Shown here piece after piece: positions 9,442 to 16,846 of a DNA stretch of 64,000 nt; the stretch's first letter is position 1; every line of letters begins with the position of its first letter. This stretch comes from an uncultured Synechococcus sp. GTDB lineage: Bacteria > Cyanobacteriota > Cyanobacteriia > PCC-6307 > Cyanobiaceae. The notes under the pieces were generated by a model. That model was given only the letters and a program-made list of their open reading frames with translations. It was not told the DNA's origin and did no database searches. Position numbers and translations under genes: made by a program. The DNA lies in contig CAJWYF010000002.1 in NCBI GenBank assembly GCA_913049535.1, positions 62,001-126,000 of the forward strand. Reading direction: 5' to 3'.

Positions 9442-9726
9442 GGCCTGCTTGCAATTATTTATTGGCCAATAGTTAATTCAATTGGAACGAGGTGGCATGA
9501 TCTCTGATTTTGCTACGTTGAAAATAATTCCTTCTCAATCAAGTGGTCTGGATGCATTTGATCTGGGTACCGTTTGTGGTTTCTTATCTCATTTCTCCGG
9601 CCCGTATCCCTGGCGGTTCCCATGGCCACCGCATCGCCGTCCAGCGCTCTTGCCGCGAGCAGGGGCAGTGGATCGAGCCTTGGGAATTGGCCTGAGCCGA
9701 CCTGCGAGGGTCTACAATTGGATCAA
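9442..9726. other. Intergenic stretch without a supported gene
   Basis: This 285-base stretch separates the oxidoreductase from tRNA-Pro. It is more AT-rich than its surroundings. It carries a 12-base palindrome, TATTGGCCAATA, at 9460-9471. The open frame on the plus strand has no codon pattern or family features and runs into the tRNA. The part just upstream of 9727 must contain the tRNA promoter, but I cannot fix the boxes. Confidence 0.6.
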
Positions 9727-9800
9727 CGGGGTGTAGCTCAGCTTGGTAGAGCGCCGTCTTTGGGAGGCGGATGCCGTAGGTTCGAATCCTATCGCCCCGA
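9727..9800 (+). tRNA. tRNA-Pro (UGG)
   Basis: The 74-base cloverleaf has acceptor arms CGGGGTG/CGCCCCG (one T-G pair), D arm GCTC/GAGC and an anticodon stem CCGTC/GGCGG. The loop TTTGGGA gives anticodon TGG. The T arm carries TTCGAAT. The discriminator base is A. No CCA is encoded. Confidence 0.97.
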
Positions 9801-9985
9801 TTTTGAACACTCAGGTTGAATCGCTTGATGGCGTTCCGGTCGTGTTGTTGATATTTGCGGGCTGTCGTCACGGTGTGACTTGATCAGCCCTGACCCAAGC
9901 CTTGGTTGGACTCCGGATCTGTTGAGTTAATCAGTGATCTGAACATTCATTCTGAAGTTGAACTGAGCGTTGGCTGCGACTTGCC

Positions 9986-10378
9986 TTGTTCAGAACATTC
10001 TCAGCCGATGCTGATGCTGGTCTCAATGCATGGCTCTGCTGGCCTGAAACGCTTGGTGCAGCGATCGAGAGAGCCGTGACCATTCCTGATGCCGCCTCCT
10101 TGCAGCAACTCAAGGCCTTGCAGCGCCAGCGCCATGCTGCCGGCTTGATCAACGCGGCTAAGCGCTCTTGTCGATCGACCCTGCAACGTCGTGGAAGCAT
10201 TGGTTTTGATGAGGCGCAACAAGACCTGCTGCAGAGTTGCATCTTGATGAACACGTTGCTGGAGCGTCTGCAGCAACAAACCCTGGATCGGCTGCAGCAG
10301 GAGCGCGCGACGATCACGCGTCATCAGCTGCGCGCTTTGATTCAAGATCTCCTGCAGTACAACAGCTCGGCTGCTTGA
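9986..10378 (+). CDS. Hypothetical glutamine-rich helical protein
   Basis: This 130-codon frame begins with TTG at 9986; there is no ATG or GTG between it and the in-frame stop at 9959. The product is soluble and helical, with strongly heptad-like segments (LQQLKALQRQRHAAGL, LLERLQQQTLDRLQQERATITRHQLRALIQDLLQ). The reverse strand is also open over most of this length but gives an implausible composition. No family is recognised. It is convergent with the HTH gene 4 bases away. Confidence 0.5.
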   Translation: MFRTFSADADAGLNAWLCWPETLGAAIERAVTIPDAASLQQLKALQRQRHAAGLINAAKRSCRSTLQRRGSIGFDEAQQDLLQSCILMNTLLERLQQQTLDRLQQERATITRHQLRALIQDLLQYNSSAA

Positions 10379-10382
10379 GTCT

Positions 10383-10607
10383 TCAAGGGACCAGCCGTTG
10401 CCGCACCCCCTCTGCAGCAGCAGCCGTGCGATCACGAACATCAAGCTTGCGGATGATGGATTGAACATGACCACGAGCCGTTGTTTCAGCGATCACAAGA
10501 ATGTCGCCAATCTCCCTGTTGGTGAGGCCGGCACACACCAACTCAAGAACCACCCGTTCTCGTTCGGTCAACTGGGGGCGCTGGGTCGCAGCGGGAATCA
10601 GCGTCAT
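10383..10607 (-). CDS. Stand-alone LuxR-type helix-turn-helix protein
   Basis: The 74-residue protein is almost only a GerE/LuxR C-terminal domain: LTERERVVLELVCAGLTNREIGDILVIAETTARGHVQSIIRKLDVRDRTAAA. The conserved LTxRE, GxxNxEIA-like and TVxxHVxxIxxKL elements are all present, although TARGHV departs from TVKTHV. There is no receiver or ligand domain, so regulation would come through abundance or dimerisation. It probably acts as a small DNA-binding regulator. The target is unknown. Confidence 0.85.
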   Translation of the reverse strand: MTLIPAATQRPQLTERERVVLELVCAGLTNREIGDILVIAETTARGHVQSIIRKLDVRDRTAAAAEGVRQRLVP

Positions 10608-10694
10608 TCGACATTGCCTGAACTAGGAGACACTCAAGGCGGTGAATGTGACTCGGTGCTGACCCCAGCCTGAGGATTCACTGAGGAAGATGAC

Positions 10695-10940
10695 TCAGCG
10701 GTGCAGCCGGCGACCGAGGGGTTCGATCCATTCCTCCAGGACGATCTGATGCTGCAGGGGCTGCTGAGCCAGGCGGCATCCCAGGTTGATTTGTCCTTCA
10801 TCCACCAGGCGTCCCAGCCGGATAGCGGCGGCTTCTTCCGCGCGGCTGAACGTGTGTTGGGAGGCGGCAACCCAAGCCATCTCCTGGCGGGTGATCACAC
10901 CCGTGGACATCGATTCGAGAAAGACCTGGCCCAGCGTCAT
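10695..10940 (-). CDS. Small conserved-type protein, unknown function
   Basis: The 81-residue protein starts at ATG 10940 and has a helical N-terminus (TLGQVFLESMSTGVITRQEMAWVAASQHTFSRAEEAAAIRLGRLVDEG). It looks like a degenerate DNA- or protein-binding helical bundle; it has no signal or membrane segment. An 18-base palindrome lies 5 bases upstream of its start. No family is recognised. Confidence 0.68.
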   Translation of the reverse strand: MTLGQVFLESMSTGVITRQEMAWVAASQHTFSRAEEAAAIRLGRLVDEGQINLGCRLAQQPLQHQIVLEEWIEPLGRRLHR

Positions 10941-10945
10941 GGCTT

Positions 10946-10963
10946 TGTAACGAATTTGTTACA
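10946..10963. promoter_or_regulatory. 18-base palindrome, candidate operator
   Basis: TGTAAC and GTTACA form perfect 6-base arms around GAATTT. The element lies just upstream of the start at 10940 and downstream of the 39-residue membrane-protein gene that ends at 10997. The half-sites resemble the GTTACA units of HLR1, but here they are inverted, not direct. The GTA-TAC spacing is 10 bases, not the 8 of NtcA sites. The binding protein is unknown. Confidence 0.45.
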
Positions 10964-10996
10964 TGCTGGCGCGACGGTGGCCGTCCCGTGGCTCTC

Positions 10997-11116
10997 TCAG
11001 CACTTTTTCGGCGCTTTCCAGCTTTTGTTGCGCCGATAGCCGTAGACCAGAACCAGGGCAAGCCAGAGCAGAGGAAAGAGGACCATGGCAGCCATGGCAT
11101 TGAAGGACAACTCCAT
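10997..11116 (-). CDS. 39-residue single-span membrane protein (GYRRN family)
   Basis: An ATG at 11116 opens a 39-codon frame: MELSFNAMAAMVLFPLLWLA, then LVLVYGYRRNKSWKAPKKC. It has one hydrophobic span of about 20 residues and a basic tail, suggesting an N-out, C-in small membrane protein. The tail motif GYRRNxxWxAP and the ME(L/F)S start recur in the 48-residue protein at 18303-18449. The likeness to low-mass photosystem or NDH subunits is only in size. It is too short for standard ORF calling. Confidence 0.62.
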   Translation of the reverse strand: MELSFNAMAAMVLFPLLWLALVLVYGYRRNKSWKAPKKC

Positions 11117-11242
11117 CGTTCCCACGCCTGCCCCTCGCCGATGCTTCACACCATCCCATTCGGTCTCACCGTGACTCGGTGTTGGCTAGAGGGCTCCACA
11201 TCGATCTTTATTTCGTCTAACGACGGATATCAAACCGATGGC

Positions 11243-11905
11243 TCAGCTGGCTTGCTCTGGGGCGAGCCCCAGCTGCTCTCGCCAGTCCTGCAGCGGTCGG
11301 TCCCAGCCCTCTTCCAGGCGGTGGCTGACCACGCAATCGGCCCGAAGGCCCAGCTCAAACCCACGGCTGAGAGAAAGCAGCAGTCCTTCCAGGGGCTCAT
11401 CGTCTTGCAAGGCTTTCAGCAGCCCCCCAAAGATCAGCAACACGGCCAGCGGCGAGCGATTCTGCGCCAGGTTGAAGGCCTGCAGACCTAATTCACCGTA
11501 GCCATCGATGCCAAAGCCGGTCAGCACGTGAACGATGTCGTGGGTTTCCTTGAGGCGGTGAATGATGAAATCGCGATCGCTGCTGATGGGGCTGGGGTCG
11601 ATCAGTGTCTCCGGTGTGATCCCCTGAGCGCGCAGTTGATCGGCGTAACAGCGACCAAGGCTCCCCTCAGGTTGTTGAGCTAAGGCATCAAGATCGATGG
11701 GCTCGGGCCGCCAGCCCTCGCTCACCATGGCGGCGATGCCGGGCTTTTCGAGCATGTGACGCATCATCTGCGCTGCCATTGGGCTGTTCTGAACGCTGCC
11801 GGCAATGGCGTAAACACTTTCTAGGCTGCCCGGATCTCTCAGGAACCTGCCCAGGCTGGAGAGCATCCGCAGCGACTGCAAGCGCTGCTTGAGGTTGAAC
11901 ATCAC
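11243..11905 (-). CDS. COQ4-like protein
   Basis: The 220-residue protein has the COQ4 zinc-site pattern HDxxHx11E: His122, Asp123, His126 and Glu138 (HDIVHVLTGFG, then GYGE). COQ4 is needed for coenzyme Q synthesis in mitochondria, where it acts on a benzoquinone intermediate. Cyanobacteria make plastoquinone and not ubiquinone, so the substrate here must differ or the protein has another role. Its start overlaps the stop of the secreted protein gene upstream by 4 bases. Confidence 0.85.
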   Translation of the reverse strand: MMFNLKQRLQSLRMLSSLGRFLRDPGSLESVYAIAGSVQNSPMAAQMMRHMLEKPGIAAMVSEGWRPEPIDLDALAQQPEGSLGRCYADQLRAQGITPETLIDPSPISSDRDFIIHRLKETHDIVHVLTGFGIDGYGELGLQAFNLAQNRSPLAVLLIFGGLLKALQDDEPLEGLLLSLSRGFELGLRADCVVSHRLEEGWDRPLQDWREQLGLAPEQAS

Positions 11906-12531
11906 GGCGCGTAGACCCAGATCCTTTGGTCATGATCGATGGCTCCAGCTGTGCTGTCGAGAATCTCCGGGGCCGGTGCGAACTGCTCAAGCCACAAGCA
12001 GTGATTCCACTGCGCTTCATGGCGGCCGTCTCGGTAGTGATGCCCCACCTTGTCGATACTGCAGCGCTGCAACCCCTCAGCGGAGAGCACGGTGACCTCG
12101 CCACGGTGGCAGGCGTAGGTCAGGGCGATCTCTTCTACGGAAACGTTCTGTTCCCTCTCCCACTTGAGCTGTTGCTGCAGTTCCTGCGCCACTTCACCGC
12201 TGGATCGGCTGACCTCCTGCCAGCTCTCCAGCAGGTGTCCATAGCGGCTGGCCCCTGCGGCGTAGAGCAGATGGTTGGCCTCACGGTGCTGACGTTGCAT
12301 CGCCGCCAACTCCGTTTCCAGCTGCTGGACCCGGCCGGGACTGTTGGGCACAGCAGCTGGACCGTAGAGCTCGCGGCAATCCGCCAATTCGCTGAAGCGC
12401 AACACCTGACCGCCTGGCCACTTCAAGCCGTTGAGGTGGCGTTCAAAGGTCATGGGGGTGGTCTGGGCCATCACTGGCGTGATGCCGAACAAGACCGCGA
12501 TCAACGCTGCCATGTTCGGCGGCGAGGACAT
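11902..12531 (-). CDS. Secreted protein of unknown function
   Basis: The 209-residue product has a signal peptide (MSSPPNMAALIAVLFGITPVMAQ, cleavage near VMA). The mature part carries a coiled-coil-like helix (RVQQLETELAAMQRQHREANHLLYAA) and a beta-rich end with CHRGEVTVLSAEGLQRCSIDKVGHHYRDG. The pair of cysteines could form a disulfide. It is translationally coupled to the COQ4-like gene through ATGA. No family is recognised. Confidence 0.72.
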   Translation of the reverse strand: MSSPPNMAALIAVLFGITPVMAQTTPMTFERHLNGLKWPGGQVLRFSELADCRELYGPAAVPNSPGRVQQLETELAAMQRQHREANHLLYAAGASRYGHLLESWQEVSRSSGEVAQELQQQLKWEREQNVSVEEIALTYACHRGEVTVLSAEGLQRCSIDKVGHHYRDGRHEAQWNHCLWLEQFAPAPEILDSTAGAIDHDQRIWVYAP

Positions 12532-12619
12532 CAGGATCCCTGCTGATTCTGGGACTCATCTTTGAGCGGTTTGCCCTCCTTGCCAACCTTGAGAGCCGTG
12601 CAAGGCTGAAGTCAGCTCG

Positions 12620-12910
12620 ATGGAGTTGATGCGGTATCTCCCTTCCGGGCAACGTTCGCCTCGCTGGCTCACCTTGGTGTCCCAACTGGTGGGGGTGGTG
12701 CTGCTCGGTTTTGTGCTGATCACGGCACTGCCGTTCCTGCTTCTGCTCTCCGCCATCGGGGCCTTGGTGCTCTTCTTTTCCTTGCGTCAACTGCGGCGCG
12801 AAATGGATGCCAATCCCCTCGCCCAGGGCTTTCCCCTTGAAGAGCCCATCGACATCACTCCCTGGCATCAGCGATTGATCAAGGACCTCAGGCAGCGCCG
12901 CCGCCGCTGA
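12620..12910 (+). CDS. Small two-span membrane protein
   Basis: The 96-residue protein has one long or two short hydrophobic spans (LVSQLVGVVLLGFVLITALPFLLLLSAIGALVLFFSL, residues 19-55), followed by a charged cytosolic tail (RQLRREMDANPLAQGFPLEEPIDITPWHQRLIKDLRQRRRR). The start is ATG 12620. It ends one base before the convergent metallo-hydrolase gene. No named family is recognised. Confidence 0.75.
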   Translation: MELMRYLPSGQRSPRWLTLVSQLVGVVLLGFVLITALPFLLLLSAIGALVLFFSLRQLRREMDANPLAQGFPLEEPIDITPWHQRLIKDLRQRRRR

Positions 12911-13639
12911 TCAGGCTTGCAATTCCTGGCCCAGCTGGCGCAGCAGTCCAGCGCCATCCCCCTGCCATGCACTTCCGTGCATGCAAGCGAGCTGTCGCGG
13001 ACCGCTGGCGGCCAGTTTCTCGATCAGGTCCGCTGTGCCGCTGCTGTGGGCGAAATAGTCCATCGAGCCCCGGAAGCTTTCGCTTGGACCAAGAATGTCA
13101 GTCTGGATCAGGGCGTCGTCTCCCTTCCCCGGCTGGGTGAAGAGATCGCCGCACAGCAGGGTTTCGCTGGTGCAGTCCATCAGATAGCCGCAGTCCCAAC
13201 CGTGGGGCAAGTGGGGCGCATCCAGCCAGCGCAGGCGGTGCTGACCCAGCGTCAATTCCTCAGCATCGGCCATGCCGCGGGGTTCTCGATCAGCCAGATC
13301 ACCGATTGAAACCAGAGCGCCCACCACACTGCAGAGCGGCCGGGCCTGTTCAGCAATGGCCAGCCAGTCATTGAGCGCACCGCATTCATCAGCCTCCACG
13401 TGGGAGACCCCAATCCAGCGCAGCCTCTCCGGAGGCAGCACGGTGGCAATGGCTTCTCGCACCAGAGGGAACAGCTGCCTGAGGCCGCTGTGGAACAGCA
13501 GCGGCTCGTCGTCAACGATCAGATACTGGTTGAAGCAGAACCCACCTCCATCGGGGAGCTCGATGGGCGTGTTGATGCGGTAGGTGTCAAGAGCCACCTG
13601 CTGGATGTTGGTGCCGGACGCCTGGTTGGTGATGCTCAT
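12911..13639 (-). CDS. Stand-alone metallo-beta-lactamase-fold protein, ODP type
   Basis: The 242-residue product resembles the diiron MBL domain of flavodiiron proteins (oxygen-binding diiron, ODP): NQYLIVDDEPLLFHSG, then the HxExDxxG ligand motif VSHVEADECGAL, then LLCGDLFTQPG and a C-terminal LACMHGSAW histidine. There is no flavodoxin domain. ODP proteins reduce O2 or NO when fused to flavodoxin, but may sense O2 when alone. It is the second gene of a pair with the ABM-domain gene, 7 bases apart. Confidence 0.85.
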   Translation of the reverse strand: MSITNQASGTNIQQVALDTYRINTPIELPDGGGFCFNQYLIVDDEPLLFHSGLRQLFPLVREAIATVLPPERLRWIGVSHVEADECGALNDWLAIAEQARPLCSVVGALVSIGDLADREPRGMADAEELTLGQHRLRWLDAPHLPHGWDCGYLMDCTSETLLCGDLFTQPGKGDDALIQTDILGPSESFRGSMDYFAHSSGTADLIEKLAASGPRQLACMHGSAWQGDGAGLLRQLGQELQA

Positions 13640-13646
13640 CAGCGGA

Positions 13647-13946
13647 TCAGTCGCTCAGCAGCAACGGCCCGGAAACCGGATCGGTGCAACCCAGATCAAC
13701 GCTGAGCTCATCGAGCATCGGACGCTGCTGGTCCAGCAGCGCAATCATCTGCGGCCGCGCCGCGGCGATGGCGTCTTCGCTGTCCCACAGTCCAACGAAG
13801 CAGAGGTCCCGCTCGGAGGTGCGTGCAATGTGCATGCTCACAAGACCGGCCGGTCGCTCCCAGGCCGCCATCTGGGCCAGGTACTCCTCCCATAGCTCCG
13901 CTTGCTTGAGGCGGGCTCGGACACAATTCATGAAACCGGCAGCCAT
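13647..13946 (-). CDS. Antibiotic-biosynthesis-monooxygenase (ABM) fold protein
   Basis: The 99-residue protein fits the ferredoxin-like ABM fold: MNCVRARLKQAELWEEYLAQMAAWERPAGLVSMHIARTSERDLCFVGLWDSEDAIAAARPQMIALLDQQRPML. ABM proteins act as cofactor-free monooxygenases, heme-degrading enzymes or stress-response proteins. Translation could start at 13946 or at the ATG at 13931. It is followed within 7 bases by the ODP protein, and the pair may share an oxidative role. Confidence 0.7.
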   Translation of the reverse strand: MAAGFMNCVRARLKQAELWEEYLAQMAAWERPAGLVSMHIARTSERDLCFVGLWDSEDAIAAARPQMIALLDQQRPMLDELSVDLGCTDPVSGPLLLSD

Positions 13947-14095
13947 GGCGATCGCGTGTGTTGCGGCATTGCAGCATGCCCAAGGCCCAGGAGACTGTGT
14001 CCAGACGACACGGCTGCTGAGGCGTTAACAGGAGCTGAACGGCGACTGGATCCGTTGAATTCCTTGGCAGATTTGCGGTAAGTGACTCCCGCCCG

Positions 14096-14443
14096 ATGCG
14101 ATGCCCCCTGTGGCAACCGATCGTTGCCCTGCTGCTGTTGACCCCTTCGGTGCTGGCGGCTGCACCAGACCCTGATCCTGTGCAGCCACGGACAATGCGT
14201 TGCCGTTTCGGCGCTCAGGGTTGGCGTGCCAGCCGTGTTGCCGATTACGGCAGTGCGATCGAGCTTGAACAACCCGGCGGCACCACAATGACGTATCACT
14301 TTGCGGTCGATACAGCACCGCCCCTGGGCGGGACCGCGGTTGATAATCAAGGCGTGAGCTGGGAAATCGTCAAACAGCCTTCCCCCTATCAACTCAACTT
14401 CCGCAACGTCAGCTCCAAGCAGACCATCGAGTGCCGTTCCTGA
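14096..14443 (+). CDS. Small secreted protein
   Basis: The 115-residue product has a signal peptide (MRCPLWQPIVALLLLTPSVLAA). The mature part is beta-rich with two cysteines (MRCRFGAQGWRASRVADYG, and SSKQTIECRS at the end), as in small immunoglobulin-like or beta-sandwich exported proteins. The gene is convergent with the next secreted-protein gene, 2 bases away. No family is recognised. A similar design recurs at 18485-18880. Confidence 0.65.
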   Translation: MRCPLWQPIVALLLLTPSVLAAAPDPDPVQPRTMRCRFGAQGWRASRVADYGSAIELEQPGGTTMTYHFAVDTAPPLGGTAVDNQGVSWEIVKQPSPYQLNFRNVSSKQTIECRS

Positions 14444-14444
14444 C

Positions 14445-14705
14445 TCACACCTGGCATGCCATCTGTGAGTCGCGCAGGCCCTGCCGCAGGGAATGTTTGT
14501 CAATCGAGGCGACATCCGGTTGACGTCTCAGGATCTCCCGGGCTGCCGCCAGGAAGGCCTCTGATCGATCGCCTGTGGTGCGGGTTTGGCAGGCCTGCTC
14601 ACCAGCCTCCCAGCCGATGGAGTAGCTGATCTCATGGCGGAACAGCTGCGTGGAGCTGACCAGGCTGGCGAGCGAGAGGCAGGCGGGTAGAACGAGGTAT
14701 CGCAT
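14445..14705 (-). CDS. Small secreted protein
   Basis: The 86-residue product starts with a signal peptide (MRYLVLPACLSLASLVSSTQ). The mature part is helical with two cysteines (GWEAGEQACQTRTTGDRSEAFLAAAREILRRQPDVAS, and SQMACQV). It is probably periplasmic with a disulfide. No known family. It is convergent with the secreted protein before it. Confidence 0.6.
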   Translation of the reverse strand: MRYLVLPACLSLASLVSSTQLFRHEISYSIGWEAGEQACQTRTTGDRSEAFLAAAREILRRQPDVASIDKHSLRQGLRDSQMACQV

Positions 14706-14818
14706 GGCGATGGATCTCAGCGACCGGACTAGCTTGCTGATGGGATGGCCTCACGCCCTGAGATGGTGGCCTGAGTTCCCTGAAGATCTCCTGTTCAGTG
14801 GCAGCTTGGCCTTGGCGT

Positions 14819-15106
14819 TCAATCCACGCAGCCGCGCTGGCGTGCCAGGGAAGCCCCCTGGATCGCGGCGAGGGTGGAGTCATCCTTGGGGCCGGGCTCT
14901 TCGGCCATGAGATCCGCAATATCGGCCAGGGTTTGAGCGGACTCGCGATCCATGGCTTCACTGGTCAGGCAGATGTTGTCGGCATGGGCCGCTGCAGCTG
15001 CTCGGATGGCGTCCTTGGTCGTGCGCTGCGATTCCCCCGAGCTGCAGGCCTGCAGCAACAACACGGCGAAAAGGACGAGCTGTCCGAGGCGGGAGTCAAC
15101 CCCCAT
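14819..15106 (-). CDS. Small lipoprotein
   Basis: The start was set at ATG 15106 (MGVDSRLGQLVLFAVLLLQACSSG), giving 95 residues with a lipobox LLQAC at residues 17-21. The mature part is a short helical, alanine-rich domain (SQRTTKDAIRAAAAAHADNICLTSEAMDRESAQTLADIADLM) with two more cysteines. An upstream ATG at 15148 would bury the signal peptide. It is probably anchored to the outer or thylakoid/plasma membrane. The function is unknown. Confidence 0.66.
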   Translation of the reverse strand: MGVDSRLGQLVLFAVLLLQACSSGESQRTTKDAIRAAAAAHADNICLTSEAMDRESAQTLADIADLMAEEPGPKDDSTLAAIQGASLARQRGCVD

Positions 15107-15220
15107 GCTGCTGATCTCAAGCGGGCCCAGTGTCCCATCTCTCAGCAAAGGCTCACCCCAGCCTCTGGATCTGGCGCTTCACTCAAGGCCAAGCTGAAGC
15201 CAGACGATGGGTGGACCCGG

Positions 15221-15478
15221 ATGGTTCAGCTCGGTGTTGTGGTGGCGGCATGGCTGGTTGTTCTGAGCGCGCCGTCGCCTGCCCAGACCGTGCGTGCCAC
15301 CAGCACAGCGGCTGAAACCACGGCTCGCGTGGAGATCAAAGACCAGCGCCAGCCCTCCTCACTCTCGTTGGGGCCTTGGCTGGATTTTGTGCCGTTCCTT
15401 GAGCGGGACCCGGTGCTCACCCCCCAGGCTCCTGTGGAACAGAGGGGGTTTGGCAACACGTTGCGTTCGGTCTTCTGA
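15221..15478 (+). CDS. Small secreted protein
   Basis: ATG 15221 opens an 85-codon frame with a hydrophobic signal (MVQLGVVVAAWLVVLSAPSPAQT). The mature 60 residues are low in structure, with a WLDFVPFLERDPVL segment and a GFGNTLRSVF end. The longer in-frame open region upstream has shadow composition and was not used. The function is unknown. Confidence 0.52.
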   Translation: MVQLGVVVAAWLVVLSAPSPAQTVRATSTAAETTARVEIKDQRQPSSLSLGPWLDFVPFLERDPVLTPQAPVEQRGFGNTLRSVF

Positions 15479-15522
15479 GCCTGCTGCCAGGGCCTTGAAC
15501 ATGCATCGAAAGGCTTTATTAT

Positions 15523-15834
15523 TTGCGCAGATTTTTTAAGGACGTGAGCCGTCTGTTCGCCCTGGTTGCTGGTGCGTCCATCGCCTTCGTCGCTGGATCT
15601 GAACCTGCGGCGGCTCAATTCGCTTCCACCACTTACCCCAGCACAGCACTGCCAGCCCTGCCGCCGGTCAGCAATGTGACGCAGGTGTTGGCTCCAGCCT
15701 CATCACTGTCGTTTGCTCCCGCCCAGAGCACAACCCTGCAACCCTCGGCAGCCTCAATGCTGATGTTCGTGGACCAGTTGGCTCAGCAGCAGGATGCGTT
15801 CACGTATGGCGATAGCTTCGGAACCTCCTTCTGA
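15523..15834 (+). CDS. Small secreted Ser/Ala/Pro-rich protein
   Basis: The product has a signal peptide (RLFALVAGASIAFVAGSEPAAAQ) and a low-complexity S/T/A/P-rich mature region ending in QLAQQQDAFTYGDSFGTSF. The start is either TTG 15523 (103 residues, preceded by AAAGG at a good distance) or GTG 15544. Base composition and the clear AAAQ cleavage site support a real gene, possibly a cell-surface or lumenal protein. The function is unknown. Confidence 0.6.
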   Translation: MRRFFKDVSRLFALVAGASIAFVAGSEPAAAQFASTTYPSTALPALPPVSNVTQVLAPASSLSFAPAQSTTLQPSAASMLMFVDQLAQQQDAFTYGDSFGTSF

Positions 15835-15835
15835 T

Positions 15836-15994
15836 TCATTTCTGACCGATCAGTTCTTCCCAGCGAACGGTCTCGGGCTGATTCTTGGTCTGCTTGGTGT
15901 CCACCAGCAGAGGCTCGTTGTTCAGGGTCTTTTTGTTGATGCGCCCGGGTCTGTTCATATACGCCTCCAGGGCATTCCACATCGGCTCCGACAT
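15836..15994 (-). CDS. 52-residue hypothetical protein
   Basis: ATG 15994 opens a short frame: MSEPMWNALEAYMNRPGRIN, KKTLNNEPLLVDTKQTKNQ, PETVRWEELIGQK. It is hydrophilic with no cysteine and no membrane segment. The codon use is normal for the window. It is convergent with the secreted-protein gene, 1 base away, and the stretch behind it (15995-16080) has nothing else I can support. No family is recognised. Confidence 0.55.
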   Translation of the reverse strand: MSEPMWNALEAYMNRPGRINKKTLNNEPLLVDTKQTKNQPETVRWEELIGQK

Positions 15995-16080
15995 GGCTGG
16001 TTGATGCTTCGGACTTTGATCATGGCCAGATCAAAAGCAGATCGAGAGAAGCCATCAGAGTTTCTTTGGTATCTGGTGGC

Positions 16081-16776
16081 CTAAAACCCTCGCACCTGCG
16101 GCCTTTGGCTGGAGAGCGAGATGTTGGAACGTCCTGGCGGCCCACCAGGCGGCACGGCTTTGGGCCGGGCGATCACGTTGAAGGCCAAGGACCAGCGCTC
16201 ACCATCGCCGCGGAAGGGCGTGACCGAATGCGGTTGCCAGGCCGGAAAGATGTAGAAATCCCCAGGCGCCGGCAGCACGTACTGCGCCATGCCGGTGCGG
16301 AAGCTTTGGATGTTCCACTCTTCTGGGCCATGGAAGCAGAGCTGCCCATCAAAACTGCGCGCATTCAGCTGCGGCGGGACCTGGAGAAACAGCACCCCGG
16401 AGAAGCTGCCCCCGTGGGTGTGGGTGGGGTTGTAATCACCGGCTCGCTGGCAATTCAGCCAGACGTCAATCATGTGCAGCTCGTAGTGACCGGGAATCCA
16501 GGGCCCACGCCCCTGGGGTGGCTGCCGGTCGATCACGTGACGAATCCAGCGCTCACATCCGGGCAGAAGGACCGTGCTGCAGAGGGCTTGGACGCTTGGA
16601 TGATCGGGGCGAAACTCCCGTTGCTGGCTGAGCTGCCCTGCCAGCTTGATCGAGGCATCGCGGTACTGCTCTGGTTGCTCGAGCATCACCCCCGCCAGCG
16701 TCTGCAGCTCACCGAGCAGTCCAGCCTCTAGAGATCCCCTCAAAATGCTGCGGGGGAAAAGATCAAGAACCTCCAA
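16081..16776 (-). CDS. Putative 2-oxoglutarate/Fe(II) oxygenase
   Basis: The 231-residue protein fits the TIGR02466/2OG-FeII_Oxy_5 family of putative 2-oxoglutarate-dependent oxygenases. It shows MIDVWLNCQRAGDYNPTHTHGGSFSGVLFLQVP, containing the first iron-binding histidine region, and FPAWQPHSVTPFRGDGERWSLAFNV, containing the distal histidine and the 2OG-binding arginine. The substrate is unknown; cyanophages carry relatives. It is a single minus-strand gene. Confidence 0.84.
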   Translation of the reverse strand: MEVLDLFPRSILRGSLEAGLLGELQTLAGVMLEQPEQYRDASIKLAGQLSQQREFRPDHPSVQALCSTVLLPGCERWIRHVIDRQPPQGRGPWIPGHYELHMIDVWLNCQRAGDYNPTHTHGGSFSGVLFLQVPPQLNARSFDGQLCFHGPEEWNIQSFRTGMAQYVLPAPGDFYIFPAWQPHSVTPFRGDGERWSLAFNVIARPKAVPPGGPPGRSNISLSSQRPQVRGF

Positions 16777-16846
16777 AGCCGCATCCCAACCTGCACCCGC
16801 ACCAGTGTTGCAAGCTGTGCTGTTGACCCAGGTTCAGCCTGAGCCC

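Noticed and set aside
9460..9471. TATTGGCCAATA palindrome as an operator
   Set aside because: It lies behind a gene and 255 bases ahead of a tRNA, in AT-rich sequence where a 12-base palindrome has little weight.
9482..9736. 84-codon plus-strand frame before tRNA-Pro
   Set aside because: It ends inside the tRNA gene and its product has no coherent composition.
10001..10474. 157-codon frame on the minus strand opposite the glutamine-rich protein
   Set aside because: It crosses the 3' part of the clear LuxR-type gene's strand neighbourhood in another frame, and the product lacks any family pattern; the plus-strand heptad-like protein is preferred.
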